Shown here one piece after another: positions 54,209 to 63,618 of a stretch of DNA of 64,000 bases (position 1 is its first letter; each line of letters begins with the position of its first letter). Where the stretch lies: assembly GCA_025800385.1 (NCBI GenBank), contig JAOXRS010000066.1, positions 124,001-188,000 on the forward strand, in the 5' to 3' direction. Under the pieces are notes generated by a model that ran no database searches, had not been told where the DNA came from, and saw nothing but the letters and a program-made list of their open reading frames with translations. The position numbers were made by a program, and so were the translations under genes. Source of the stretch: Candidatus Albibeggiatoa sp. nov. NOAA. GTDB taxonomy: Bacteria; Pseudomonadota; Gammaproteobacteria; Beggiatoales; Beggiatoaceae.

Positions 54209-54673
54209 GCGACTATCTCCTGTTGTAAGATTATTATGGTTGGTTCAAGATCGTATGAATTCACCATCATAACAAATATTGCGATGCACAAGAAGCGATT
54301 TTTATCACAATTTTTGCTTTTAAGCATGTCATTGCACTAGAAAATTTGAATGGGGTATAAAAATAATACACAGTACGATTTCATAAGCTAGATGGACTTT
54401 AATGGCCGTTTATGTTGCATTATTTTTTGAAACAAGAATATCTATTTCTAGGTTGCAGAATTGCCCTGCTTTTCATGCTATAGTGTGGTTAAAAGCTGTC
54501 AACTTGAAACAAGATAGAAAATACTACAGAGAGCCTTTGCAAATCGTCTTTTATGAGAGAAGTACATTTGGTATGTCTATCCAAGAAACTATTGATGAGC
54601 ATCATTCAAACCTAGCCTATTATGCTTAAACTTCGTACAATGTTTGATTTTTGATAAGAATTAGAGCTGTACG
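54209..54673. other. 465-base gap upstream of phaA and hemE
   Basis: Divergent promoter region. A 75-codon plus frame (54402-54629) has no ribosome binding site or family and is not called. No RNA recognised. Confidence 0.5.
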
Positions 54674-55744
54674 ATGCCACCATTAAAAAATGACAGATTT
54701 ATCCGTGCTTTACTTCGTCAACCTGTAGATATGACACCTGTTTGGATGATGCGCCAAGCTGGGCGTTATTTGCCAGAGTACCGTGCAACTCGTGCTAAAG
54801 CAGGTAATTTTCTTAATTTATGTAAATCTCCAGAATTGGCATGTGAAGTCACTTTGCAGCCATTAGATCGCTATCCATTAGATGCAGCAATTTTATTCTC
54901 AGACATTTTAACCATTCCTGATGCCATGGGCTTAGGTTTATATTTCGCTGAAGGTGAAGGCCCTTGCTTTGAGCACCCTATCAAAACTGCGGCTGATGTA
55001 GAAAAATTACCGATTCCAGACCCGCATGAAAGCTTACGTTATGTTGTTGATGCGGTGAGTTTAATCCGTAAAGAATTAGATGGGCGTGTGCCATTAATTG
55101 GTTTTTCTGGTAGCCCTTGGACATTAGCAACCTATATGGTTGAAGGTGGTACAACAAAGAATTTTGCAAAAGTCAAAGGCATGATGTTTGACCAACCGCA
55201 GTTAATGCACGCTTTATTAGACAAAGTGGCACAATCTGTCGTCTCTTATCTCAACGCGCAAATTGAAGCAGGCGCGCAAGCGGTGATGATTTTCGATACA
55301 TGGGGTGGCATTTTAACTCAACGAGATTATGCAGACTTTTCTTTAGCCTATATGAAAAAAATCGTTGCACAACTGAAGCGTGAGCATGAAGGCCAAACCA
55401 TTCCTGTGATTTTATTTACCAAAGGTGGCGGTCAATGGTTACAAGCCATGGCGGATACGGGTTGTGATGCGTTGGGCTTAGATTGGACAATGCCAATTGG
55501 TGAAGCGCGTCAACAAGTCGGTGATAAAGTTGCGTTACAAGGCAATATGGATCCATGTATTTTGTATGCTGAGCCTGAACGGATTGAACAAGAAGTGGCC
55601 ACAATTTTAGAAAGTTATGGACATGGTACAGGTCATGTATTCAATTTAGGCCACGGTATTCACCCAGAAATTAACCCAGAGCATGTTGCTGCGTTCATCA
55701 ACGCTGTGCATAAACATAGTCAGCAATATCATACTGGTCAATAA
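54674..55744 (+). CDS. hemE: Uroporphyrinogen decarboxylase
   Basis: 356 residues. Signature [16 protein letters not shown] near the N terminus, [32 protein letters not shown], and C-terminal [15 protein letters not shown]. It removes four carboxyl groups from uroporphyrinogen III in haem synthesis. The DUF368 gene starts 2 bases after the stop. Confidence 0.95.
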   Translation: MPPLKNDRFIRALLRQPVDMTPVWMMRQAGRYLPEYRATRAKAGNFLNLCKSPELACEVTLQPLDRYPLDAAILFSDILTIPDAMGLGLYFAEGEGPCFEHPIKTAADVEKLPIPDPHESLRYVVDAVSLIRKELDGRVPLIGFSGSPWTLATYMVEGGTTKNFAKVKGMMFDQPQLMHALLDKVAQSVVSYLNAQIEAGAQAVMIFDTWGGILTQRDYADFSLAYMKKIVAQLKREHEGQTIPVILFTKGGGQWLQAMADTGCDALGLDWTMPIGEARQQVGDKVALQGNMDPCILYAEPERIEQEVATILESYGHGTGHVFNLGHGIHPEINPEHVAAFINAVHKHSQQYHTGQ

Positions 55745-55746
55745 AT

Positions 55747-56655
55747 ATGTTGAATAAAATTGTGTTAGCTGCCAAAGGCTTTTGTATGGGTGCGGCGGAT
55801 GTCGTACCGGGAGTCAGTGGTGGCACAATGGCATTTATTCTCGGCATCTATGCGCAACTGCTAGCGGCAATTCGCTCGTTTGATTTATTGTGGTTAAAAG
55901 CAGTTTTTACGTTCAACATCCGTGAAGCAGTAACGCGCCCCCACCTCAGCTTTTTGATTCCATTAGGGATTGGTTTGGTGTCAGCGGTGATATTTTTTAC
56001 CCGTATTGTCCCACTGCCAAAGCTATTACACACCCAGCCAGAAATCGTGTATGGGTTGTTTTTCGGCCTTATTCTTGGTTCAATCATCACGTTATTAGCT
56101 GAAACAAAAAAGGTGACGGGCATTGATTTTTTCTTTTTAGTTGTTGGGGTGATTGTCGGTTGGTTTACGGTGAATCTCGTACCCACTGAAACACCAAACG
56201 GAGCTTGGTTTATTTTCATCTCAGGTATGATTGCGATTACGGCGATGATTTTACCGGGGTTATCAGGCTCATTTCTGCTGCTGATTATGAAAAAGTATGA
56301 TGTGATCTTAAATGGTATTGGACATTTTCAGCTTAATATTATTATTCCATTTGGGCTGGGCGCGGTCACAGGGCTAGTGGTATTCAGTCGCTTTCTAGGT
56401 TGGTTATTGAGTCGTTTTTATCAAGAAACCTTGTTGACGATTATTGGTGTATTGATTGGTACGCTGTGGATTATTTGGCCATTTCAAGTCAGACATTATG
56501 TTATGGCGCATGGCAAACAGAAGCTGATTGGTAGCACACCTTTTTTCCCAACTGATTTTAACGAAACCGTCTTGTACGCTATTTTGATGTTTATTTTAGG
56601 CTTGGGTTTGGTCGTGGGTATTCATCAACTAGAGCGCAAGTTTAGAACGGATTAA
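55747..56655 (+). CDS. DUF368 polyprenyl-phosphate transporter (PopT family)
   Basis: 302 residues, 8-9 membrane segments. The family signature is doubled: GAADVVPGVSGGTMAFILG near the N terminus and MILPGLSGSFLLLIM in the second half. DUF368 proteins were shown to recycle undecaprenyl phosphate across the inner membrane, the lipid carrier for peptidoglycan and glycans. Linked by 2 bases to hemE. Confidence 0.88.
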   Translation: MLNKIVLAAKGFCMGAADVVPGVSGGTMAFILGIYAQLLAAIRSFDLLWLKAVFTFNIREAVTRPHLSFLIPLGIGLVSAVIFFTRIVPLPKLLHTQPEIVYGLFFGLILGSIITLLAETKKVTGIDFFFLVVGVIVGWFTVNLVPTETPNGAWFIFISGMIAITAMILPGLSGSFLLLIMKKYDVILNGIGHFQLNIIIPFGLGAVTGLVVFSRFLGWLLSRFYQETLLTIIGVLIGTLWIIWPFQVRHYVMAHGKQKLIGSTPFFPTDFNETVLYAILMFILGLGLVVGIHQLERKFRTD

Positions 56656-56988
56656 TATTTCAGTAGAAGCAGCACTTTCGTTTGTTTTTAAATTACAAAA
56701 TAGACGATCTGCTGTTTCTTTTCTCCAGACTTCCTTATTCAATGCCATCTTTTCAGGACAGCCAGTCCTAGCATCAAAAATGTTATTCATTAATTAGACA
56801 GTCACTTTGTCATTATCCCAACAGTTTTATTGCTTCCTTTAATACTTTTCATTAAAGATATGCTGCCTTATACACTTTATCCTTACTTTAACACCTGCTG
56901 TCAAAAAATAGATTGTTTTTATGGTTTTTATTGGATGGTGCGGCTTTTGCTTATTCAGTAAATAAACTAAATCAAATACTGGATAAAA
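56656..56988. other. 333-base gap before the haem-oxygenase-fold gene
   Basis: AT-rich. A short perfect inverted repeat (CTTTAAT/ATTAAAG, 56837-56857) with a 7-base loop is the only structure seen. Otherwise nothing. Confidence 0.45.
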
Positions 56989-57696
56989 GTGATGTTAAAC
57001 ACTATGAATAATATACCTCTCAGTTTTACTGAACCTAGTAAAATGATGACAAGTCAATTTGTTGATGGGCATACGCTCAGTCAATCATTGAAAGCTGCAA
57101 CACAAACACTTTTCACCTCAATTGAGCAATCTGCTTTTAATCGTGCAATTGAAACTGAATCGTTGGCATTACCACTGTATATCAATCAGTTAGAAGTGTA
57201 TTTGCCAGTCTATCGGGCATTGGAACGCCACTGTCAACAAAATGAACAGTTGCAGATGATATGGCATGAAAAAATGCTAAAAACACCATTGTTAGAAACA
57301 GATTTAGCATGTGTGCAAACTGAAATGCTCAATGCACGCGTGCAACGTATGACCATGGATTTTATGCAATTTGTAAATCAAACAGGTCAACAAAGTTATT
57401 TACAAACATTAGGTGTTTTATATGCTTTGGAAAAATTAAGTTTAATTCATTACCATTTATTGCCACATATTCAGAATATGTATAGTTTACAAAATAAAGG
57501 GACAACGTTTTATAGTTCTTATGGGCACGATGTATATCAACATTGGTACGCATTTAAGCAGCGTTTAGATACGGTTGATGTGAGTGTATTGGCTCAGTCA
57601 GAAGTCATTGTTGGAGCAAAACAGGCTTTTGAGCGAGTTGATACATTATTGGCGAATTTATGGAAATTACATAAGCTCTATCATGAAGCTGCTTAA
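56989..57696 (+). CDS. Haem-oxygenase-fold protein lacking the proximal histidine
   Basis: 235 residues, all helical. It follows the biliverdin-producing haem oxygenase layout: SLKAATQTLFTSIEQ, YLPVYRALERHCQQN, IHYHLLPHIQN and GTTFYSSYGHDVYQHWYAF. In haem oxygenases the first helix has LH, the haem-ligating His; here it is LF (F42). Haem oxidation as usual therefore looks unlikely unless another residue binds iron. Alternative start at 57004. It ends at a strong terminator. Confidence 0.7.
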   Translation: MMLNTMNNIPLSFTEPSKMMTSQFVDGHTLSQSLKAATQTLFTSIEQSAFNRAIETESLALPLYINQLEVYLPVYRALERHCQQNEQLQMIWHEKMLKTPLLETDLACVQTEMLNARVQRMTMDFMQFVNQTGQQSYLQTLGVLYALEKLSLIHYHLLPHIQNMYSLQNKGTTFYSSYGHDVYQHWYAFKQRLDTVDVSVLAQSEVIVGAKQAFERVDTLLANLWKLHKLYHEAA

Positions 57697-57757
57697 TTTC
57701 TAGGTGTATATCATAGTCAATCACACCATCATCTTAACAATATTATCCAGTCATTTC

Positions 57758-57812
57758 AGGGCATTGAGATTTTTGGATTAGATTAAATCTGAAAAACTCG
57801 TGCCCTTTTTTT
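57758..57812 (+). terminator. Strong intrinsic terminator
   Basis: AGGGCA pairs with TGCCCT, and GAG-TTTTT with AAAAA-CTC inside. Seven T follow (57806-57812) on the plus strand. Confidence 0.8.
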
Positions 57813-57823
57813 AGCAAAAAGCC

Positions 57824-58919
57824 TTATACACCACTTTTCAGGCTGGCTTCAATAAACGCATCTAAATCTCCATCCAACACCGCTTGTGTATTGGTATTTT
57901 CGACGCTGGTACGCAAATCTTTAATTCTTGACTGGTCAAGTACATAAGAACGAATTTGACTACCCCAACCAATATCTGATTTATTTTCTTCTACGGTTTG
58001 TTGATTGGCATTACGCTTTTGAATTTCCAGCTCATACAATTTAGATTGTAGCTGTTTCATCGCAGTGGCTTTGTTTTTATGTTGAGAACGATCATTTTGG
58101 CATTGCACCACAATATTAGTCGGTAAGTGAGTAATCCGTACCGCGGACTCCGTTCTGTTAACATGCTGACCACCCGCACCACTGGCACGGTAGACATCAA
58201 TGCGTAAATCAGCGGGGTTAATATCGACTTCGATACTGTCATCAATTTCAGGAGCAACAAACACTGCTGCAAAAGAGGTGTGACGACGGTTACCAGAATC
58301 AAATGGCGATTTTCTGACTAAGCGATGTACACCTGTTTCAGTTCTTAACCAACCAAACGCGTACTCACCTTTGACACTTAAAGTCGCACTTTTAATTCCT
58401 GCAACTTCTCCGGGGGATACTTCAATAATTTCGGTTTGAAAATTATGTTGTTCCGTCCAACGTAAATACATTCGCAACAACATTTCTGCCCAATCTTGCG
58501 CTTCTGTACCGCCTGAGCCTGATTGAATATCCAAGAATGCATGACTAGAATCCATTTCACCCGAAAACATGCGTCTAAATTCTAATTCATGTAATTGTGC
58601 TTCTAAATTGGTTAAATCTTGTGTGACTTCTTCAACTGTGTCTGCATCTTGTTCTTGCTGTGCCATTTCGAGTAATTCATGGCTTTCATCTAATGAAGTG
58701 ACTAAATTATCAATCGTTTCAACAACTTTTTCTAAGCTCGACCGCTCCTGTCCCAATGCTTGTGCGCGTTCTGGCTCATTCCACACATCAGGTTGTTCTA
58801 ATTCACGGCTGACTTCGATTAAACGCTCTGACTTTGTTTCGTAGTCAAAGATACCCCCTGAGTGCTTCAACTCGGGTTTGCATGTCTTTAATCTGTTGAA
58901 AAATTAAATTTAGTTCCAT
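57824..58919 (-). CDS. prfB: Peptide chain release factor 2, with programmed +1 frameshift
   Basis: Two frames. ATG 58919 starts [20 protein letters not shown] and runs 24 codons to CTT TGA; after a +1 shift the second frame (from 58846) runs 340 residues, total 364, the normal RF2 size. GGQ for peptide release ([13 protein letters not shown]) and the SPF stop-recognition tripeptide ([10 protein letters not shown]) are present. GGAG precedes the ATG. RF2 recognises UGA and UAA; a shortage of it makes the ribosome shift at its own UGA. Confidence 0.95.
58844..58859 (-). promoter_or_regulatory. RF2 +1 recoding site
   Basis: On the minus strand AGG GGG TAT CTT TGA C: an internal Shine-Dalgarno-like AGGGGG at the standard distance before CTT, the slippery codon, TGA (58845-58847) and C. 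It is identical in layout to the known bacterial prfB site. Confidence 0.95.
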
Positions 58920-59059
58920 TATTCACTCCCTTTCAATGAGAGCGGCATCTTACTATAATTCTGCTTAGAGTCAAATGATTCAGAACAAATAGAATTTAGC
59001 TCTTAATTTTATCTGTCTTTACTTTATTATTGTTTTAATAAGAGCTAGCTAGTAACAGT

Positions 59060-60520
59060 ATGATCTATATTACGCCAGAACTAAAAACAGAACAAGTACG
59101 CTATCATCAGACCATGATTGATACGCCACAGTTGCGCCACTATTGGCCGTATATTTTAAAATATCCCTTATTTGATAATGCACTTTTGTTTCTTTTATTC
59201 ATTTTTCCTTTTTTTGCTGCATTTAGTTACACACCTCTATTATTTCTTTTACCATTTCCTGCTATGTTTCTATTTAGCTATTTAACCGCGTTATTAGCCC
59301 ATACCACGAACGGTTATGCTTTGCCACCAAGAGGGGATAGAATAATAGGAGGCCTTTTTGTCCAACTATTACCATTACAAAAAAAGATTCCTCAACGATC
59401 TCAAGGTAGCGCATCTTCCTTAATCAATTTTTTTCTAACATATATATTTATATCCGCTGATTTTTCTTCTCAGTCGAAGGACAAAGTAACTAAATTAGGC
59501 CAACAACCTATTAACCCTGCTGCCGCTAGACAAGTTGTATTTATCATTTTTTCAATTGGTCTATTAACTTGGTTAAGCTACTATCTGAATAGTATTGTTT
59601 TATCTATTATCATATTGTTATGGCTGGCCTTATTACCTGCTTGTCTGATTCAAATTGCCATAGATGACAGTATTTTATCAGGATTGAATATTAAGAAACT
59701 GATCGCCTTCATCAAAAAAATGGATTATGAATATGCGTGGGCGATTGTTGCAACTATTATTACGACGACTCTATTTTACATAACAATATTTAAACTTTTT
59801 GGCATCTTCTTCATTATTGGTTTATTAATTTGTTTATATACATTTATAGCTTGCTTTCATTTGTTAGGTTATTTAATTTATCATCGTCGATATCGTATTG
59901 GTTTTTTAGCAGAAAATACACCTGAAGGTAATATAGAAATTGCAGCAGATAAATTGTATAAACAAGCTGATGATATTGTGCAACAAGCGAAAGTGTATGT
60001 AACAGAAAAAGGCTTATTAAAACATGCTTTTAGTACACTAGTTTCACGTTTAACTTTTGCAAACAATGAGTTAATATTGCATGGTGAAGTTTCTGAGCAA
60101 CTCTTTGAATGGGAAGATAAACGTCTCGCATTAAAACATGCTGCACTATATTTACATTTTCTAATCCAGCAACAAAAATATGTGACAGCTCACCGTATTT
60201 TACAAAAAAGCCATCGATTACAAGCCAACTTTGAATTAACAGACTGTGAAGATTATAAACCGCTCATTGATTATTTAGTGCACGCCAAACACGATTTTTT
60301 ACTAACCTTGTATTTAATTGATTGTTTTGAACAAAAATACCCAAATCATGAATCTATATTCGCACTCCAATTATCGAAAGCTGCATTGCTGGGTGAGCAG
60401 CACCAACATATGGAGCAGGCAAAAACCATTCTACGTGCCTTGTTAACCCAAACACAGCACCCGTTACATAAAGATGCCTTAAAATTGGCACATACATTAG
60501 CAAAGCAATACTCTGTGTAA
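59060..60520 (+). CDS. Membrane protein with C-terminal helical domain, unknown function
   Basis: 486 residues, not recognised. Five to seven membrane segments in the first 280 residues (NALLFLLFIFPFFAAFSY, VVFIIFSIGLLTWLSYYL, AWAIVATIITTTLFYI), then about 200 residues of TPR-like soluble helices (ALYLHFLIQQQKYVTAHRIL, LLGEQHQHMEQAKTILRALL). The topology suggests a membrane-anchored scaffold. It precedes lolB by 38 bases. Confidence 0.7.
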   Translation: MIYITPELKTEQVRYHQTMIDTPQLRHYWPYILKYPLFDNALLFLLFIFPFFAAFSYTPLLFLLPFPAMFLFSYLTALLAHTTNGYALPPRGDRIIGGLFVQLLPLQKKIPQRSQGSASSLINFFLTYIFISADFSSQSKDKVTKLGQQPINPAAARQVVFIIFSIGLLTWLSYYLNSIVLSIIILLWLALLPACLIQIAIDDSILSGLNIKKLIAFIKKMDYEYAWAIVATIITTTLFYITIFKLFGIFFIIGLLICLYTFIACFHLLGYLIYHRRYRIGFLAENTPEGNIEIAADKLYKQADDIVQQAKVYVTEKGLLKHAFSTLVSRLTFANNELILHGEVSEQLFEWEDKRLALKHAALYLHFLIQQQKYVTAHRILQKSHRLQANFELTDCEDYKPLIDYLVHAKHDFLLTLYLIDCFEQKYPNHESIFALQLSKAALLGEQHQHMEQAKTILRALLTQTQHPLHKDALKLAHTLAKQYSV

Positions 60521-60558
60521 GTACGCTTTACATTCATTTTGACCACTGGCTTTTTACC

Positions 60559-61149
60559 ATGAAATTAATAAAACTCCTGATTATCAGTCTTCTCATTACT
60601 AGTTGTGCAACAATCCCTGAACAAAGTGCGTTACAACCGTTATGGGAAGCCCATCAACAATCCATGCAAAAAATAGATATGTGGCAATTGAACGGCCGCA
60701 TTGTGATTAGTGATGAAGATAGTGCGTGGAATTCACGTGTGATCTGGCAGCAACGTCCGCGTAATTATCAGCTGGTGTTTAATTCACCTGTGGGCGGGGC
60801 AATGCGTTTAATCGGCTCGGAACAACAAGTGGTGATGAATACCGCAGATAACAAAACCTTTCGTGCGGAAACGCCTGAGAAATTAGTCAGTGAAGTATTA
60901 AACATGAATATCCCCGTGCAAAACTTGCATTACTGGATTCGGGGTATTCCCGCGCCAACACAGCGTCAATTGAATTATATTTTAAATGAAAATGGGCAAT
61001 TACAATTATTAGAACAAGAAGGGTGGACAGTTAGCTTTAAACGCTATAAATATGTAGATGGTGTTGCTTTGCCTGAAAAAGTCTTTTTACAAAACGAAGA
61101 TTATCGCGTCAAAATCGCAGTAAACCGCTGGCAACCAATGGGTTTATAG
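60559..61149 (+). CDS. lolB: Outer-membrane lipoprotein receptor LolB
   Basis: 196 residues. Lipoprotein signal LLIISLLITSC (Cys near 16), then the LolB fold: WQLNGRIVISDEDSAWNS, NYQLVFNSPVGGAMRLIG, and PVQNLHYWIRGIPAPTQ. It takes lipoproteins from LolA and inserts them in the outer membrane. ispE, its usual downstream gene, is absent: a hairpin and a convergent gene follow. Confidence 0.92.
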   Translation: MKLIKLLIISLLITSCATIPEQSALQPLWEAHQQSMQKIDMWQLNGRIVISDEDSAWNSRVIWQQRPRNYQLVFNSPVGGAMRLIGSEQQVVMNTADNKTFRAETPEKLVSEVLNMNIPVQNLHYWIRGIPAPTQRQLNYILNENGQLQLLEQEGWTVSFKRYKYVDGVALPEKVFLQNEDYRVKIAVNRWQPMGL

Positions 61150-61161
61150 TCATTCGTATAA

Positions 61162-61213
61162 AAACTGAGTTGATATAAAAATTTAAAAGTCATTCTTATA
61201 TCAATTTCAGTTT
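61162..61213. terminator. Bidirectional terminator, long stem
   Basis: AAACTGA-TTGATATAA pairs with TTATATCAA-TCAGTTT (16 pairs with small bulge) between convergent lolB and the LutA-like gene. Confidence 0.65.
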
Positions 61214-61229
61214 ATATTGAGTGTATTGA

Positions 61230-61967
61230 CTATTCCTCTGCCATATCAGCCAAAATTTCAGCAATATGATAGGCTTTGACGGGGCTTTCTAAACGATGCA
61301 AACGGCCTGCAATATTCATTAAACACCCCATGTCTGCAGTCACTAAATATTCAGCTTCTGTATTTTGTACGTTTTCAGCTTTATTTGACACCATACGAGT
61401 GGAAATATCAGGATACTTCACACTAAACGTACCGCCAAATCCACAACATACTTCAGTTTCAGCCATTTCCCGCAACTCTAAACCTGATACTTGCTCTAAC
61501 AATTGTCGAGGCTGCTGCTTAATCCCAAGTTCACGCTGACTAGAACAACTATCATGATATGTAATTGTATGAGGAAAAGAGGCCTTTACGGTTAAAGGTT
61601 TGACTTCAGTTAGAAAAGTGGTTAATTCATAGCATTTTTCTGCAAAGCGTTCGGCTTTAATTTTCCAATCACTGTCATTTTCAGTAAATAACTCTGGATA
61701 ATGTTGCTTAAGCATACCCATGCAAGAACCTGATGGCGCAACGACATAATCATAATCTTCAAACAACATAATAACTTGTTTAGCAAGCTTCTGAGATGTC
61801 TGCAAATCACCATTATTATAAGCAGGCTGCCCACAGCAAGTTTGTTTTAAAGGGACTTCAACTTGACATCCCACTTGCTCTAGCAACTTAATCGTAGCAA
61901 AACCCACGTTTGGGCGAATTAAATCAACTAAACAAGTGGCGAATAAACCAACGTTAGTATGTGACAT
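61230..61967 (-). CDS. LutA/YkgE-like iron-sulfur (CCG-domain) protein
   Basis: 245 residues. Two CCG motifs: TCCGQPAYNNGD (near 44) and ETEVCCGFGGTFSV (near 175), plus YHDSCSSQRELG. It matches LutA of the L-lactate oxidation complex, but lutB and lutC are not adjacent, so it may serve another redox enzyme. GAGG precedes the ATG. An operon with the RNase gene upstream (18 bases) is likely. Confidence 0.83.
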   Translation of the reverse strand: MSHTNVGLFATCLVDLIRPNVGFATIKLLEQVGCQVEVPLKQTCCGQPAYNNGDLQTSQKLAKQVIMLFEDYDYVVAPSGSCMGMLKQHYPELFTENDSDWKIKAERFAEKCYELTTFLTEVKPLTVKASFPHTITYHDSCSSQRELGIKQQPRQLLEQVSGLELREMAETEVCCGFGGTFSVKYPDISTRMVSNKAENVQNTEAEYLVTADMGCLMNIAGRLHRLESPVKAYHIAEILADMAEE

Positions 61968-61985
61968 ACTGTTAGCCTCTCAATT

Positions 61986-62738
61986 CTATCCTGCTGCATC
62001 AATCTTAAAGCGTTGCGGACAACCACCACGGATTTTGATTTTATCAGTCGGGAAGTAGTCTTCTAAATTGTGAGTTTGTTTTAAAGGCTTGGCCAAATAT
62101 AAACGAATCTCACTTAATAAGCTGGTATTACCCACTTTTTTACAATGTAATGTTAAATAGTTACGGTTATTTTTACCAAACTCTTGACTGAACGCATTGA
62201 GTAAATCTTTGCGCTGTACATATTTACCAACATTTTGGGACACTAACTTGGCAAATTGCGATTGATTTACCATATCGAGTAAATCGTTAGAACGTTTGTA
62301 ATATTGGTCAGCACTCATTGTGGTACATGTGCCGTGCTTATACCACTCATGTCGTTGTAAACAACCTTGAACTGATGCAGGCATTGATTGCTTGAGTTCA
62401 TTACGTGTTGTTTTGGACAAGTCTAGCTTTGGCATTTTGCACCATGCCATACTTTTATATTGCTTAAAGGTGTAACTATCCATATCGCAATAGCCATAAC
62501 CCTGACGCTGTTTGCGAGAAGGCCATAAACCATGCAAAGAAAAGTGGCTTGCACTATAGTCTTTTGCTGTTTGTTTCCGGCATTCAGGTTTTCGACCATG
62601 TAATTCACAAAATGCGGGCAACCATGACAAAGCCAATACATAATGATCGAATTCGCCTGATTTAAATTTAGGTTCTGCAAGGACAGGGGCTGAGAGTGCA
62701 GCCATGACAACACTCATCAACAAGTATCTAAAAAACAT
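61986..62738 (-). CDS. rna: Periplasmic ribonuclease I (RNase T2 family)
   Basis: 250 residues. A signal peptide (LMSVVMAALSAPVLA) is followed by the two catalytic segments CAS I (SHFSLHGLWPS) and CAS II (LQRHEWYKHGTCT), each with its His. Many cysteines form the expected disulfides. It degrades RNA in the periplasm without base preference. AGGA precedes the ATG. Confidence 0.92.
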   Translation of the reverse strand: MFFRYLLMSVVMAALSAPVLAEPKFKSGEFDHYVLALSWLPAFCELHGRKPECRKQTAKDYSASHFSLHGLWPSRKQRQGYGYCDMDSYTFKQYKSMAWCKMPKLDLSKTTRNELKQSMPASVQGCLQRHEWYKHGTCTTMSADQYYKRSNDLLDMVNQSQFAKLVSQNVGKYVQRKDLLNAFSQEFGKNNRNYLTLHCKKVGNTSLLSEIRLYLAKPLKQTHNLEDYFPTDKIKIRGGCPQRFKIDAAG

Positions 62739-62829
62739 AGGTGGTTTTCCTGAAAGAGAGGTTATTAGTTTTTTTATTCTGTAATAAGATTTTCTGTTGA
62801 ACTGGACAATATTGCAAGTAGAAAAGTAA

Positions 62830-63618
62830 TTATTTTTGACTCAGTTCTAAACGTTTTTGTGCATGATGCACCAAGCTAAGCGGGGGAGAGGCCATCAGAA
62901 AACGTAAATCAATACGACGGTTTAGCTTTTGGTTTGTGTTGTTGACAGGGCGACGCGCTTCATAAGCACTGACACTGATAAGGGCTTGGCGTTGAGGGTT
63001 TTGTAATCGATCCAAAGTCGGTGCGGAATTAACTAATGCACGATAAGTGTTCAATGCTCTGGCGACAGAAAGTGACCAATTATCTTTAAATTGTGCATTG
63101 TGAATCGGTTGGTCATCGGTATGGCCTTCAATGAAAATCGCTTCTAAACGTGCTTTATTGTCTGAACTTTCACAGTTGATAGGCATTTCATCGAGTGGCG
63201 CAATGGCATAACAAGGCAATACTTTTGCTAACACACCCGCAAGCTCTTGAATCATCTGTTGTCCTTCAGGACGAAATGTCGCTTTACCTGAACCAAATAG
63301 TAGTGATTCGGGTAAACGCAGCACGCCATTTTCCATATCCACCAACACACGTACGCCTTGACCTTCAAGCTCATGCTCTATTTCACTTAACATCATTTGT
63401 TGCACCATATTATTGCTTGTAATACGGTCAACAATGCGCTCTAAACTTTGTTTTTCATATTGAGTTTGTTGAGCTTCTGCATCAGACTGAGATTCCGCTT
63501 CACGCAGATTCAATGCAAATGCCATCAAAATAATAATAAAAATAAACAACAAACCAACCATCAAGTCACTTAATGAGGCCAGATAACTTTCTTCAGCAGG
63601 AGCATGTTCTGTTGCCAT
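62830..63618 (-). CDS. MotB/OmpA-like membrane protein
   Basis: 262 residues. A single helix near the N terminus (SDLMVGLLFIFIIILMAFAL) is preceded by MotB-like SYLASLSDLM and followed by a coiled coil. The C-terminal OmpA peptidoglycan-binding domain has FGSGKATFRPEGQQMI, IEGHTDDQPI, WSLSVARALNTYRAL and NRRIDLRF. It would be the stator anchor of a MotA/ExbB-type proton channel, but no partner lies within the window. The start at 63618 fits: a promoter lies upstream of it and would be inside the longer frame to 63681. Confidence 0.82.
   Translation of the reverse strand: MATEHAPAEESYLASLSDLMVGLLFIFIIILMAFALNLREAESQSDAEAQQTQYEKQSLERIVDRITSNNMVQQMMLSEIEHELEGQGVRVLVDMENGVLRLPESLLFGSGKATFRPEGQQMIQELAGVLAKVLPCYAIAPLDEMPINCESSDNKARLEAIFIEGHTDDQPIHNAQFKDNWSLSVARALNTYRALVNSAPTLDRLQNPQRQALISVSAYEARRPVNNTNQKLNRRIDLRFLMASPPLSLVHHAQKRLELSQK

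Noticed and set aside
54402..54629. 75-codon plus frame before hemE
   Set aside because: No ribosome binding site, no family resemblance, and it sits in the divergent promoter region of phaA and hemE.
55848..56219. 123-codon minus frame inside the DUF368 gene
   Set aside because: Antisense shadow of a conserved membrane protein.
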